Below, in pieces: positions 22,164 to 34,075 of a stretch of 64,000 nucleotides of DNA. The translations under genes and the position numbers were made by a program. Every line of letters starts with the position of its first letter. Within the stretch, counting starts at the first letter, position 1. Under the pieces are notes generated by a model. The model ran no database searches, was not told where the DNA came from, and saw nothing but the letters and a program-made list of their open reading frames with translations. The DNA is taken from positions 38,722,277-38,786,276 of the forward strand of contig CM032124.1 in NCBI GenBank assembly GCA_018894105.1, read 5' to 3'. The DNA is from Jacaranda mimosifolia. Its lineage: Eukaryota; Streptophyta; Magnoliopsida; Lamiales; Bignoniaceae.

Positions 22164-22879
22164 CTCGATCCGATCTTTCACTAGGCTATATATTTTCCTC
22201 CTCTTAAGCTTCAGAAAATTGCAGTAACATTTATGGAAGTAGGCTGCTATGGAGACATGTCAAGAGAACTTTGCTAAAGATCAATTACAGTAATTGAAGC
22301 CACAGAGACTTCTCATAGACGGGCTAAGGCTACTTTGATGAATTATTTATGATAAAACTATACAATATTTTTTTCTAACTTGCCTCAATTATTAGAAACT
22401 TTTTGGGCCCTGCTTCTATTCAATATTTAGATAATCTGCTTTTAGGAAAAAGAAAGAAGACAAAAAAAAAAAAAAAAAAAAAAGAAGAGCTGATGCTACA
22501 ATGAGCTTGAACATTAGAAGAAATTCCAAGCTCATTAGACAAAGTCCAAATGAAGTTACATCCATTCACATAATCAGAACAAGCATGAATTCTATTATAA
22601 TTTATCCAAATGCTTTAAAACATCATGATCCAAACCAGCTGGACTGGAACATAAAAGAATAAAAAAAGAAACATTAAAGTTCTTTGGGGGGAAAAAAGGT
22701 GAATTATAAAATAAAACATACCAAACTATCAACCAACTTCAAACATCTAATCTGACATGCTTCCTCACAGGCCCATAATACAGTGCTGCCAATGCAAGGC
22801 GGTACCATGTTACAAAAAGTACGTATTAAAACCAAAAAAAAAAAAAAAATAGAAATAAAATAAAAATGCATATACTAAT
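22164..22879. other. 5' flank of NLR2
   Basis: No gene. Contains a run of about 23 A around 22460-22483 and a shorter A run near 22835. Collinear with 9202-9904 upstream of NLR1. Confidence 0.6.
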
Positions 22880-23262
22880 GATAGAAAGATCTGTTCTCAC
22901 CAAGTAGTTTCAACTGATTGAACTAGAAAATTATGACTTGCCAAGCTCTCCAGTACTTCATTCTCGATCCCAAGTAGAACTCGGATTTGAAGTCTGTATT
23001 TGCTTAGCAGAAAGGACAGCAAAATGCTACAACTGTGTAACTCAATTAGCTTCAAAGTTGGTACTTCTCCTGCACTTGAAGGGATCTTCTTACACTTGCG
23101 TAAATATCGAACAACAATTTGCTCAGGGCGTGGAAAATTGGTGCTGTCTGTTTTCCAGCATCCCAGATCTTTACAATTGGCAATTAGCAGGAATTTTAGC
23201 CTGAGGAATTGCCCTTCAACTGTTTTCCAGTTTGAGGACTTGAATAAATGGCAATGAACCTA
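22880..23262 (-). pseudogene. NLR relic 2 (C-terminal LRR fragment)
   Basis: The minus strand reads SLASHNFLVQSVE near 22900-22945, LIELHSC, and LKFLLIANCKDLGCW around 23155-23200, ending in FKSSNWKTVEGQF. It is the C-terminal ~115 codons of an R1A-like LRR domain. It stops abruptly at about 23262, where the sequence turns into an omega-amidase exon on the same strand. A sister of the relic at 9905. Confidence 0.85.
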
Positions 23263-24132
23263 TTCCAACTCAGCCGACATCTGCACATATATTGACAAAA
23301 AGCATAGAGAACCTCCATAGTGGCGTAAGTTGTGCACTATGCCAATCCCGAAAAGTCAATCGTATAGTTTGTGGCCTGCAGGCTCGTTGATGTAACAAGC
23401 TTATGTGACGGACCTCCATCTTAAAGCTTAAGAGTATAGACTTTGTTGTTGAAAATCGGATTCTCCATCCCAATTTCATACAACTTATTTCGTACATTTA
23501 ATCATTAAGAGTGATAAAAGTACTCTTTACTTTTTCTCTATTTTCTCTTTAGCTTTGGTCTTTCGTTTCAAAGGCGAGATCCCCTGTGGCATCCAATATC
23601 TCTCTTGAAGATCCACATCATTTTGACACTGTCATCAGGTTCCATAAAAAGGATCCACACCAATGTGCTAAAAGGGCCGGAACAAAATGTTAAAAAGAAA
23701 CGTTGGACGAAATTGCTTATTAAGAAAAACAAGAGTTTGAGATACATAATTGAATTTAGGATGAAGCAAGAAAACCAGCAAGAAATGAGAATAAAACATG
23801 AATCTTGCTCAAAAAATTTAATTGTTTCTGCAACGTCTAACATAATCTTTAAGTGCCGTAGAAAACTGACCAATGAAGATTCAATCTAACAAGTACCAAT
23901 TCTGGTAGGCTCAGCTCCAGCTGAAAATGTATCCAATTGAGCTGCACGCTTTGTTAATGTCAGTTTTCTTGTCTGAAGTAACTGATAACTGACGAAGGCC
24001 AGTCTTGAACTATCATCAAACACAAAGCAGCACGATTCTCAACCTGAAGATTTCTGTAGGAAATAAGAGAGAAAATCTTGAATTGGCAAGGAAAGGGGGG
24101 GTGAGGTTAAAAGTTACCTTACTGAATTCCAT
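23263..24132 (-). pseudogene. Omega-amidase (Nit2-like) pseudogene, copy C
   Basis: Keeps only pieces: the start of the Cys exon (complement of CTATTCCAACTCAGCC, D-x-G-R-x-G) at 23262-23285, fused to the NLR relic; intron sequence; and at about 23890-24000 a composite exon. In that composite the N-terminal exon (LRQLSVTSDKKTDINKA) runs directly into the end of the AGAEPT exon, so the exon with the catalytic Glu and Lys is deleted. A first-exon candidate, ATG at 24132 (MEFSK) followed by donor GTAACT, sits where copy D has MMKSIK. Confidence 0.8.
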
Positions 24133-24357
24133 CAGTAATTTTCAACTGATATATAACAACCAAAAAATTGGCTCGAAATCTTTTGCTTCATTCAGCACTT
24201 CCTTTATTATAATATTTCTTTTTTTTCCCTTAACCGTATGGTTGACTAATAGAGATATATAGAACCAGAAGAAAGCAACAAAATTTGGGAAAAATCATTT
24301 CTCCTTAGTTCGTTGGGAAGACCACATCAGTTCTGTCTATCTACAATATACTATTTG

Positions 24358-24987
24358 TGTTGATTTTACCTTGAAATTTGAGGTAAAATTGACAAGGAAC
24401 GGAAGAAATGGAGCGAAACGGAGCAAAGTGGTCGAAATGGGCTTGAAAACACATCCCGGCGCGTTTTGGAAGGACGACACATGCCAGGGCGCGAGGTAAG
24501 GTGCGCCAAGGAGTGTGCATGGGCGAAAAGGGCACGAAAAGACGCGTTGTGCACCCCGGCTCGTAGTGAACAGTAACTTTGCACCGGGGCTTAAAGTTTC
24601 TGCCCATGTTCGATATTTTCTTGACACAAGCAGATTTGTGCCTCCTGGTGCGCGGCGCAGGCCCACGGGCCTTGGGCTTCAATTTTCAAGTATAAATATC
24701 AGTTTTTTCTTCCGGGAAAAGTATCACAAACATAACATAAGGTCTTTTTTACTGCTTTTGAATAATTCTCTCAAGACGAAGTTTAGAATGAGGGTGTTAG
24801 GTGTTTTCGTGAGATTTGTGGGATTCAAATTTATACTTGCACTTGATTTGAGATCAATAAAATTCCTTTTCTTTGTTGGGTGGATTAGGCACATCGCTGA
24901 ACCACGTTAAATCTTGTTGTCACTTTACATCGAATTACTTTATTATTATTTCATTGTTTTCGCAATAGATCCTCCTGGGTTACAACA
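24358..24987 (+). repeat. 5' LTR of copia element 1
   Basis: Begins TGTTGATTTTACC, ends GGTTACAACA. About 630 bp, with a GC-rich central part unlike its surroundings. Confidence 0.9.
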
Positions 24988-25002
24988 AATTGGTATCGGA
25001 GC

Positions 25003-25860
25003 ATGCTGGATCAAATGTCAGGAATGAAGTACGAGGTAGATAAATTCGATGGGAAGAACAACTTTGGGCTGTGGAAGATGAAGGTTCACGCCATCCTGTG
25101 TCAACAAGGTTTACAAAGAGTGTTAAATGGCAAAGATTCCTTGCCAGAAATGCTGAAGGACGAGGAGAAGAATGAATTTATGGTGAAGGCTTACGATACT
25201 CTGGTGTTATCATTGGCGGATAACGTACTGAGAGAGGCCGCCACGGAAAGTACGCCAGCGGATTTATGGAAGAAGCTGGAGAGTCTGTATATGACGAAAT
25301 TCCTGATGAATCGGCTGTATTTGAAATTGCGGTTATATACATTAAGAATGAAAGACGGTACATCTATTACTCAACATATTGATTTCTTCAATAAGGTGAT
25401 TCTGGATCCCACTAGTATAGATATCAAAATTGATGATGAGGATCAAGCTTTAATTCTCTTGTTTTCTCTGCCAAAATCTTTTGAGCACTTGGTTACTACT
25501 TTGCATTATGGGAGAGATACGATTTCAATGGAGGATGTAAAGGTCTCATTGAATTCCAACGAGTTGAGAAAACATGTCTTGGGCAGCAACGATGGTAAAA
25601 ATGGGGAAGGATTGGTGGCGAAAAAGAGACCGAGAGAAAGGAGAAGGAGTAGAGGCCGATCGAAGTCCTGAACCAAGCCTAGAAATGGTGACAAGTATTT
25701 TAGGTGCGGTGGAAAGGGGCATTGGAAATGAAATTGTCTGGAATGAGGAAAGGCGAAGGATGCAGGTGAAACTTCTGATAAAAAATGAGATGATGTCGCA
25801 GGAATTGTTGAGGATGAGTCTGATGGTGGGATTGTTCTCAACGTTGCCGAAACTTTACTA
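25003..25860 (+). pseudogene. Copia gag region
   Basis: Opens with MLDQMSGMKYEVDKFDG and continues 222 codons through the UBN2-type gag core (FGLWKMKVHAILCQQG, LYTLRMKDGTSITQH). A stop (TGA) precedes the CCHC knuckle, still legible near 25700-25735 (FRCGGKGHWK*NCL) with another stop inside it. Gag would package the element RNA. It is broken here. Confidence 0.88.
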
Positions 25861-28800
25861 AGCTCTGAATGGATTCTGGATAGTGGCAGTTCCTACCACA
25901 TGTGCCCAAGAGAAGATTAGTTTACCACATACCAGAAATTTGATGGTGGTAAGGTGCTTATGGGAAACGATGCTTCTTGCAGGGTTATAGGAATTTGCTC
26001 AATTTGTATCATAATGCATGATAGGATAGTAAGGACTCTAATAGATATGCGTCATGTTCTAGATCTGAAGAAAAATCTGATATCGCTAGGTACTTTGGAC
26101 AAGAATAGTTGTGAGTACAGAGCTCGAGATGGAGTTCTGTGGGTTTCCAAAGGTGCACTGCTTATCATGAAGGGAGAAAAGTGGAACAACCTTTACATAT
26201 TGCAGGGAAACACGATTTCTGGTACTGCAGCGGTTTCTTCATCAATCAATGATACTATGAGACTGTGGCATATGCAGCTTGGGCATATGAGTGAGAAGGG
26301 GATGTCAGAACTAAGCAAACAAGGTTTGCATTGTGGAGAGAAGACTGTAGAGCTGGATTTCTGCAAGCAGTATGTTCTGGGCAAGCAACATAGGGTGAAA
26401 TTCGGCATTGCAGTTCACAGGACCAAAGGCACTTTGGATTACATTCACTCAGATCTTTGGGGGCCTTATCAGGTTCTTTCAAAGGGAGGTGCAAGATACA
26501 TGCTATCATCCATAAATGATTTCTCACGGAGAGTATGGGTGTACACGCTAAAGCATAAGGATTAGGTATTTGTCAACTTCAAGCAATGGAAGACCTTAAT
26601 TGAGAAGCAGATAGGAAAGGAGATCAAACACTTGAGGACTGACAACGGATTGGAGTTTTGCAATAAGGAATTTTAGTAGTTTTGCGACAAGGAAGGAATT
26701 GTGGGGCATCGCATAGTTGTACATACACCACAGCAGAATGGAGCTGCAGAATGAATGAACAGGACTATCTTGGAAAGAGCAAGATGCATGCTCTTTATCG
26801 TCGGATTGTCCAAGGATTTTTGGGCAGAAGCAATTAACACTGCGTGTTATTTGGTGAATAGGTCACCATCAACTGCTTTGGACTGCAAGACATCAATGGA
26901 AGTTTGGTCTGGGTCTCCTACTGATTACTCAAATATGAGAGTATTTGGGTGTCCATCCTATCCTTATGTTCGGGATGGGAAGCTTGAGCCAAGGGCTAGG
27001 AAGTGCATATTTCTAGGCTATGCAGATGGAGTCAAAGGTTATCGTTTGTGGTGTAATGATGACAAGGGCTCCAAGATGATTATCAGCAGGGACGTGACAT
27101 TCAATGAGTCTGCAATGATGAAGAAGGTGGAGCAGCAGGAAAGCAGTCAACAGGGCGTTAAGGAGAAGGTGGAGATTCATATTGATCCTCCACAAGTTTC
27201 AAAGGGGAAACAGAAGGTGGTAGATGAAGCTAGTGAGAGCACATTACCACCTAACCAACAGCAGAAAAATGAACCACTATAAAATTATTGCTTGGCTCGC
27301 AATAAGGAGAGGAGGCAGATCAAACCACCACAACGATTTGGTTACTCAGATCTAGTAGCTTGTGCTTTGAGTTCAGCTGAGGAGTTTGTAGGAGATGATC
27401 CGGTCTCATACAAAGAGGCAATTTCCAGGCTAGATTTTGATAAATGGGTTGCAGCTATGAGTGAAGAGATGAAGTTTCTACACAAGAATAGCACATGAGA
27501 GCTGGTTGATGTACCCAAAGGGCAGAAGATTGTAGGTTGCAAATGGATCTACAAGAAGAAGAGAGGGATTCCCGGTGTTGAAGATGCTAGATACAAGGCG
27601 TGATTGGTTGCTAAGGGTTTTACTCAGAGAGAGGGAGTTGACTTTCATGAAGTATTCTCCCCAGTTGTAAAACATACTTCCATTCATGTTTTATGTGCCA
27701 TGGTTGCTCTGTTTGGTATGGAACTGGAGCAGATGGATGTGAAAGCAGCATTTTTGCATGGTGAGTTGGAGGAACAAATCTACATGAGCCAACCAGAAGG
27801 ATTCGTTGTTCCCGAGAAACAAAATCAAGCATGTCTTTTGAAGAGGTCATTATATGGCCTGAAGCAGTCTGCCAGACAGTGGTATAAAAGGTTTGATGCT
27901 TTTATTACCAAGATAGAATATACTAGAAGCAAATTTGATTGTTCTGTATATTATAAAATTTGTAGTGATAGCCTTCTTGTATATTTGCTGTTGTACGTTG
28001 ATGATATGTTGATTGCCTCTAGAAACATATCTGAGATCAACCATTTAAAAGCTCAGTTAAGTGAAGAATTTGAGATGAAGGGTTTGGGCGGTGCAAAGAA
28101 GATTTTGGCCATGGAGATCATCCGGGACATACACGCAGGATTGTTGTATTTGTCTCAACATCATTATATTGAGAAAGTACTTGAGCGATTTGGGATGGAT
28201 AAGTCTAAGCCAGTTAGTACGCCACTTGCAGTTCATTTCAAGCTCTTATCAGATCTATCACCAAGTATTGAGGAGGAGGTGGAGCACATGTCAAATGTGC
28301 CATATGCTAGTGCAGTGGGTAGCTTGATGTATGCCATGGTGTGTACTAGGCCAGACATTTCACATGCAGTCAATGTTGTGAGCAGGTATATGCACAAGCC
28401 AGGAAAGACTCATTGGCAGGCTGTGAAATGGATCATGAGATATCTGAGAGGCTCTGCAGGCAGATGTTTGAGGTATAGTTAATCGAATTCTACTACAAGA
28501 ATTATTGGCTATGTGGATACGGATTATGCAGGAGGTTTGGACAGCAGAAGGTCCATGAAGGGCTATGTGTTTTGTGTATCAAGCTGTACGGTTAGTTGGA
28601 AGGCGACTTTGTAGTCATCAGTTGCATTGTCCACAACAGAAGCTGAGTACATGGCTTTGGCTGAAGGCGTTAAGGAAGACATTTGGCTGAAGGGGCGGAT
28701 TGATGATATGGGTATGACTTCTGAGATCACTAATGTATTTTGTTACAGTCACAGTGCCATACACTTGTCAAAGAATCAAGCATTTCATGAGAGAACATAG

Positions 28801-28960
28801 ATGTGAGGTATCACTTTGTTCGGGATATGGTGTCTTAAGGAGTCATGTTGGTTGACAAAGTTGGACTAAGGATAATCCGGCAAACATATTGACCAAGGTT
28901 GTTCCAGGAATCAAATTCGAGCATTGCTTGGATTTGATTAATGTTTGCAGACTCATATAA
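25861..28960 (+). pseudogene. Copia pol region (PR-IN-RT-RH)
   Basis: Protease box LDSGSSYHM near 25875. Pre-integrase zinc segment LWHMQLGHMSEKGM near 26265. Integrase core (HSDLWGPYQVLSKGG, RTDNGLEF, HTPQQNGAAE) to about 26760. Reverse transcriptase from about 27400, with its long open part 27604-28482 (MDVKAAFLHGELEEQIYM, then LLYVDDMLIA). RNase H 28490-28800 ([19 protein letters not shown]). At least eight nonsense codons interrupt it, so it cannot make a full polyprotein. Confidence 0.9.
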
Positions 28961-29022
28961 CATGCCCTATTGGGGGTAGGGACAAAGAAGATGAATGGGA
29001 ATTTTAAGTCAAGGTGGAGAAT

Positions 29023-29635
29023 TGTTGATTTTGCCTTGAAACTCGAGGTAAAATTGACAAGGAACAGAAGAAATGGAGCGAAACGGAGCAAAGTGGTTAA
29101 AATGGGCTCGAGAACACACCCTGGCGTGTTTTGGAAGGACGACGCGCGCCAGGGCGCGAGGTAAGGTGCTCCAAGGCGTGTACATTGGCGTAAAAGGCAC
29201 AAAAAGACGTGTCGTGTGCCCCGGCGCAACATTTTTGCGCCGCAGCGTGCAGTGAACAGTAACTTTGCGCTGGGGGGCAAGTTTTGTGCGCCCCAGCGCG
29301 TGGCGCAGGCGCACAGGCCTTGGGCTTTGTTTTCGGGTATAAATTTAGCATTTTTTTTTCTAGGAAAGTATCACGAACATAACACAAGGGCTTCTTTACT
29401 GCTTTTGAGTAATTCTCTCAAGACAGAGTTTAGAACGAGGGTGTTAGGTGTTTTCGTGAGATTTGTGGGATTCAAATTTGTACTTGCACTTTGATTTGAG
29501 ATCAATAAAATTTCTTTTCTTTGTTGGGTGGATTAGGCACATCGCCGAACCACGTTAAATCTTGTTGTCACTTTACATCGAATTACTTCACTAGTATTTC
29601 ATTGTTTCCGCAATAGATCCTCCTGGGTCGCAACA
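29023..29635 (+). repeat. 3' LTR of copia element 1
   Basis: Partner of 24358-24987. It contains an extra GC-rich stretch around 29220-29250 and lacks a comparable segment elsewhere. Confidence 0.9.
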
Positions 29636-29644
29636 AACTAGTAT

Positions 29645-31007
29645 CGGAGGGTCCCTTAAGCACTCTTCTGCAACCTCGTCCAAACTTTTGCCATTAATTG
29701 GTTTTAGAAATCCTTCAGCAACCCATAATTTGATAAGTTGGGAGACACGAATCGCACTATCTTCAGGAAAAACTCCCATATATAGAAAACATGGCTTTAA
29801 AAAAAGAGGCAATTTATTATAACTCATGTATAATATTTTTAAGCAACGTTCATTATCCTCTAAATTTACAATTGAATTTAAAATTTCTGCAATATAATCC
29901 CAATAATCTCGTGTCCTTATTGACTTTCCTAGGGTCCTTCAATCACTACAATTGACAAAGGAAACTCCTTGCAATTTTTTGCAATCTTCTTTCCAATTTC
30001 CTCCAATTCAAAAGGGCAATGATCTTCTCCAAACACATTTTTGTAAAGTAAATTCCAACTTATATCTTCATTTAGAAAATTCATCTCAAGGCCTGAGTAC
30101 CAGTTAAATGCAAAGCCACACTAGATAGCCTGGTGGTTAACATTATTCTACTATCCTTATTGTTATCCGGAAAAAAGACCTTTACCTTGTTCCATGCCTC
30201 AATACTCCATATATGATCCATTATAATAAAATATCTTTTGCCTAACAAACTTTTGTATAATATTTCTCCTAATTCCTCTTCAGTCTTTCCGTCCAAAGTT
30301 TCCTTGTTTTCTTGATTTTTCTGACAAAGAAGTATTTTCACAAGAAGTTCTTGCACTTTATATTTTTGGGATATTGTAAACTAGGCACGAGTGTCTAAGT
30401 TCTGCACAATAGGTGGATTTTCATAATTTCTAGCGAGTGTGGTCTTACCCATGCCGCCCATGCTAGCAATTGGGATGATTTGGCGATTAGCTTGTTGTCT
30501 GGTCAATTTATCCATGATTTGAATTTAAGACATCATCAAAACCTGGTGTTCTGGGCCGTGGTAGGAGACCTTGTTGAAACCGCAGGCATGGAATTTCTCT
30601 GCAGCTGATCTGATTGGATTCCCATCTTCTCTTGAATCTCCATCACCTCCTTCTTGATAAAATCCATGTCTTCTATCACTTTCTGTGGACTTTGATAGAA
30701 GTCAGTGGAACTGATATTTTCCCCATGAGTAATACTTGCGGATTGAGCAAGAATTAATTTGATCCACCGCATAGGTTTCAATTATATCTTCTGCTGCATA
30801 AGCTGCATCTGCTATGTGACTCTGCAAGCCATCTGCTTCTTCGTCATCACCATGGAAATTGTAACCTTCAAGAAAATCTTGCAAGAAAGTAGCCTTTTCA
30901 CAGAGAGATTCAGCCTGGTTTTTTTCAATAGAAATGGGAGGGCGAGGATGATGTTGGATCTTCTCTATAATATGCATAACAGAAACTAGTGCCGCATAGG
31001 CTGCCAT
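29645..31007 (-). pseudogene. R1A-like NLR pseudogene (NLR3), LRR missing
   Basis: Starts at ATG 31007 ([16 protein letters not shown]) with the Rx_N coiled coil. A 4-bp insertion near 30755 shifts the frame in DQILAQ, and a further shift lies near 30530. P-loop is readable near 30440-30465 as SMGGMGKTT; the first Gly is Ser and one codon is missing after LARN. Kinase-2 reads IIMDHIW near 30200, and [14 protein letters not shown] and LWVAEGFL follow. The gene ends at about 29645 in the ARC2 region against the copia 3' LTR remnant. MHD and the whole LRR are absent. Confidence 0.9.
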
Positions 31008-31659
31008 CTCTGATCTCTAATATTTTCAAGCTTTCAGGATAATGCTGTGGAGCTGAAAAGACAAAGATTTTGAGACTTTGATGAAATATTTATGATAAAG
31101 CTATATGTTTTTCAACAACTTGCCTCAATTATTAGAAATCTACAGCTAACATTCACCTTCAACATTAATGAGAAATGCTGCTAAGGAGCTTTGCTGGTGT
31201 CCCTTCAATGTATAAGACAAATTGAGAAGGCCAACCTTTTTGCAATTTTTCCTCACTACATGGCATACATACTTCCTAGTAATTTTAATATCTAAATAAA
31301 ATCTATATTATTATAAAATCTATATTAGTTTTTGAAGACGACCTGATTGTATCCAACCAGTGAAATGAAAAATGTAAATGAACTTAAATTGCAATTAAAA
31401 TGAAAAATGTAAATGAACTTAAATTACAATTAAAATTAAATGCAAAATTTTCCTCATATTGGAATGCAATACTCGTACTATAAATGGTTAATTTGATCTA
31501 ACCCAAAGGCAAATTTTCCATTTGCTATTGAAAAAAAACAAACCAACTATTATTTTGCTAACGTGATTTCTGAATTAGACATAGATGATGTAAATCGGCT
31601 ATGAAATGATTTAAACTATCCCAAGGAGTAGTATGCAACCAAGTACAGCCTGAAACACC
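31008..31659. other. Spacer between NLR3 and omega-amidase D
   Basis: 5' flank of NLR3, partly collinear with 39068-39243 plus 45409-45490 upstream of NLR4. No gene. Confidence 0.6.
31363..31432. repeat. Tandem duplication, 2 x 35 bp
   Basis: Two nearly identical 35-bp units beginning AAATGAAAAATGTAAATG, one mismatch by eye. Confidence 0.9.
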
Positions 31660-34009
31660 TCAAACATTCAAGTCAATCAACTGGTACACATCCTCGCACC
31701 TTTGCTTCAGAATGGGGAGGCTTTCCCTGGAAATTATAAGGAAAAAGAAGAGGTAGGTTTATGCAAAACACATAATCTTGAACATAAAATAAAAGAGGAA
31801 GAAAAAGAAAAGGAAAAATAGATTCATAACCTTGTTTGTTGAATTACTGAATAATCAATTTCAACTATTAAGGTTGTTTCGTCATGTCCTGAGGTTGCAA
31901 CAATTTCACCTAACTGATGAAGTGGAGAACAGATCAACATATTAATTTCACAAGTGGTTGAATAGAGTAACAAAGAGGATAAGTTTTCTGAGGTTTATAG
32001 TACCGGATTAACAAGAGTTGAATGACCCCATATTGCGTAAGAACCAGTAGAATCCCGGGATGGCGAGCAAGTCACAATGTATAACTAACACAACATGCAT
32101 ATATGGTGAATTTTGGTTGCAGTTTACACCAAGATATATACATTTATATATGATCAGCTGATGAGTTACCTGGTTATCCACTGCCCTGAAATTTTCAAGA
32201 TTAGATCAATAAGTATGAGATGCTTTACTATCCGTCTTATGGTATTTCCGAAGGAAACAGAAAAGAATGAGTACTATTTCGATGGACAGAAAGGAACGAA
32301 AAGATATTGCTTACCTGTATTTACTTTAGAACAATCTGTGGCTGTTGTATTAAGGAATAAACATAGAAATGGTTAAAATCTGTTATTGTAATACTTGCCT
32401 TGCTCTTTGCTCCAGTTGCCACAGTGCTTCACCAGTACTCATGTTGAAAGCCGCAGGGTAGCAAATCAAATGAGCACCTGACCAAGTTCAGATATAAAAA
32501 GATTATGAGAAAATTGAATTGACCTGATGCATCGTATATTACAGCAATACTTTTGTGGAAATTTTGTCAAGGACCTCTGGCTTGGTACAACATTGCAAGC
32601 TCAGGGAAGCGGATGTCATGGCAAATACCTATTCCAACTCGGCCAACATCTGCACATGCATTAACTAAATGAGCATAGAACCTAAAGATTGGTGTATAAT
32701 GTGTCCTACACCAAGCCCAAGAAGTCATTCGTATAGTTTGTGGCCCCTGTAGGCTCGTCTTGATGTAATAAGCTTATGTGTGTTGGAGACCAAGAAGGTC
32801 CATCTTAAAAGTATAATCTTTGATGTAGAAAATGGAGTCTTCAACGCAATTTTCTACAACTCATTTTGGACATTCAGTTATTAAGAGTGATAAAGGTATC
32901 CCCTACTTTTTCTCTATCTTTTCCTTAGCTTTAAAGGCGGGATCCCCGATAGCATCTTATACCTCTTTTGAGAATCCACATAATTCTGACGCTGAAAATA
33001 TCGTCAGATTCCATAATAAGGATCCACATCAATGTACTACGAAGGAACAAATGTTAAAATGAAACCTCGGACGGAATTGCTTACTAAGAAGGAAGAGTTT
33101 GCAATGCATAAAGAAATTGAGGTTGACGTAAGAAACTAAGCAAGAATTTAGAATAGCAACATAAGTCTTGCATCTGCAACGACTAAAGTACCATAGAAAT
33201 CTGAGCTATGAAGATTCAATCTAACCAGTATCAATTATGGTAGGCTCAGCTCCGGCTGAAAATGTATCCGATTCCTTAAATGAGATATCCCCCGGAATGT
33301 CGACATCAAACAAATGCATCTGCAAGAAATGTTCGAGTTTGTTAATTAACCATCCATGTAATTAAGTCTAAACATCAAAAGTTCCCAGTTGCTCATATTC
33401 CTTACTTTTCTATGTTTTGCTAATAATTCTCCATTAGGCCCGAAGACGCAGCAAGTATTATACAAATGAGCACCACTCCGTTCAGGAATCGAACCACCAA
33501 TAATTGTGATCCCTTCTTGAGAAGCAACTTCAGACAACATTTTAAACGACGATGCACTATCTTGATCATCAAAGTTTTCGGCAAAGCGTTCAAAATAATC
33601 AGTCGAATAAGGGCAGTTCCACATTTCCTTCCAACAAGAAGAGGAAAAATTAGTACCAAATTAAAAGACAACCAGAATTTAGAGAACTTCCAAACAGATC
33701 CCTTTTTCTCTAGTCTAAAATTCTGCCAACATCTATTGAACATTCAAGAATTTTAGATTAACTTACAGGTAAAACTACAAGTCTTGCACCTTGTTTGGAA
33801 GCAAATTGAATTGAGCTGCGCGCTTTGTTGATGTTAGTTTTCTTGTCTGAAGTAACAGATAACTGGCAAAGCCCAATCTTGAACTATCATCAAACAGAAA
33901 ACATACAACAGGATTGTCAGAATGAAGATTTCTGTAGGAAATAAGAGAGAAAAACTTGAAGTTGCTGAGGAAAAAGGACAGAAAAAATCACCTTAATGGA
34001 TTTCATCAT
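31660..34009 (-). CDS. NIT2-like: Omega-amidase (Nit2-like), copy D, intact ten-exon gene
   Basis: Hydrolyses alpha-ketoglutaramate/alpha-ketosuccinamate to the keto acid and ammonia (known for Nit2-family omega-amidases). Exons on the minus strand: 34009-33992, 33883-33767, 33627-33406, 33319-33226, 32649-32575, 32477-32399, 32185-32170, 32084-32004, 31913-31831 and 31726-31660. Together they give 852 nt, 283 codons plus stop, with consistent phases; the family norm is about 276. The nitrilase triad is present: Glu in VVLPEMWN, Lys in AKHRKMHLFD, and Cys in GICHDIRFPE. The C-terminus reads SLPILKQRCEDVYQLIDL. The exon at 32477-32399 ends in a GC donor (AAG|GCAAGT). The short first exon (MMKSIK) is my inference from an ATG and donor GTGATT; copy C has a similar ATG. 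Other exons are well supported. No transit peptide is visible with this start. Confidence 0.88.
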
Positions 34010-34075
34010 TAATTTTCAACTGACAATCAAGAAATTGGTTTGAAATCTTCTGATAGCTTGTCTACACAATACTCC

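Larger units (their letters stand above)
24358..29635 (+). mobile_element. Ty1-copia LTR retrotransposon, degenerate
   Basis: Plus orientation, with LTRs at 24358-24987 and 29023-29635. The primer-binding site TGGTATCGGAGC at 24991-25002 matches the initiator-Met tRNA complement. A short purine stretch (AAGGTGGAGA) precedes the 3' LTR. Order gag-PR-IN-RT-RH is the copia order. Several in-frame stops are present (for example in PRED*FT, NKEF** and AAE*MNR). Immediate flanks differ (ATTTG against AACTA), so no target duplication is seen. After the 3' LTR a second AACTAGTATCGGAG, a primer-site remnant, is followed by truncated NLR3. Confidence 0.92.

Noticed and set aside
24337..24682. Overlapping ORFs of 72-131 codons on both strands inside the copia LTRs (also 28843-29494)
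   Set aside because: Caused by GC-rich LTR sequence. All frames are open in both LTRs and no protein family is recognisable.
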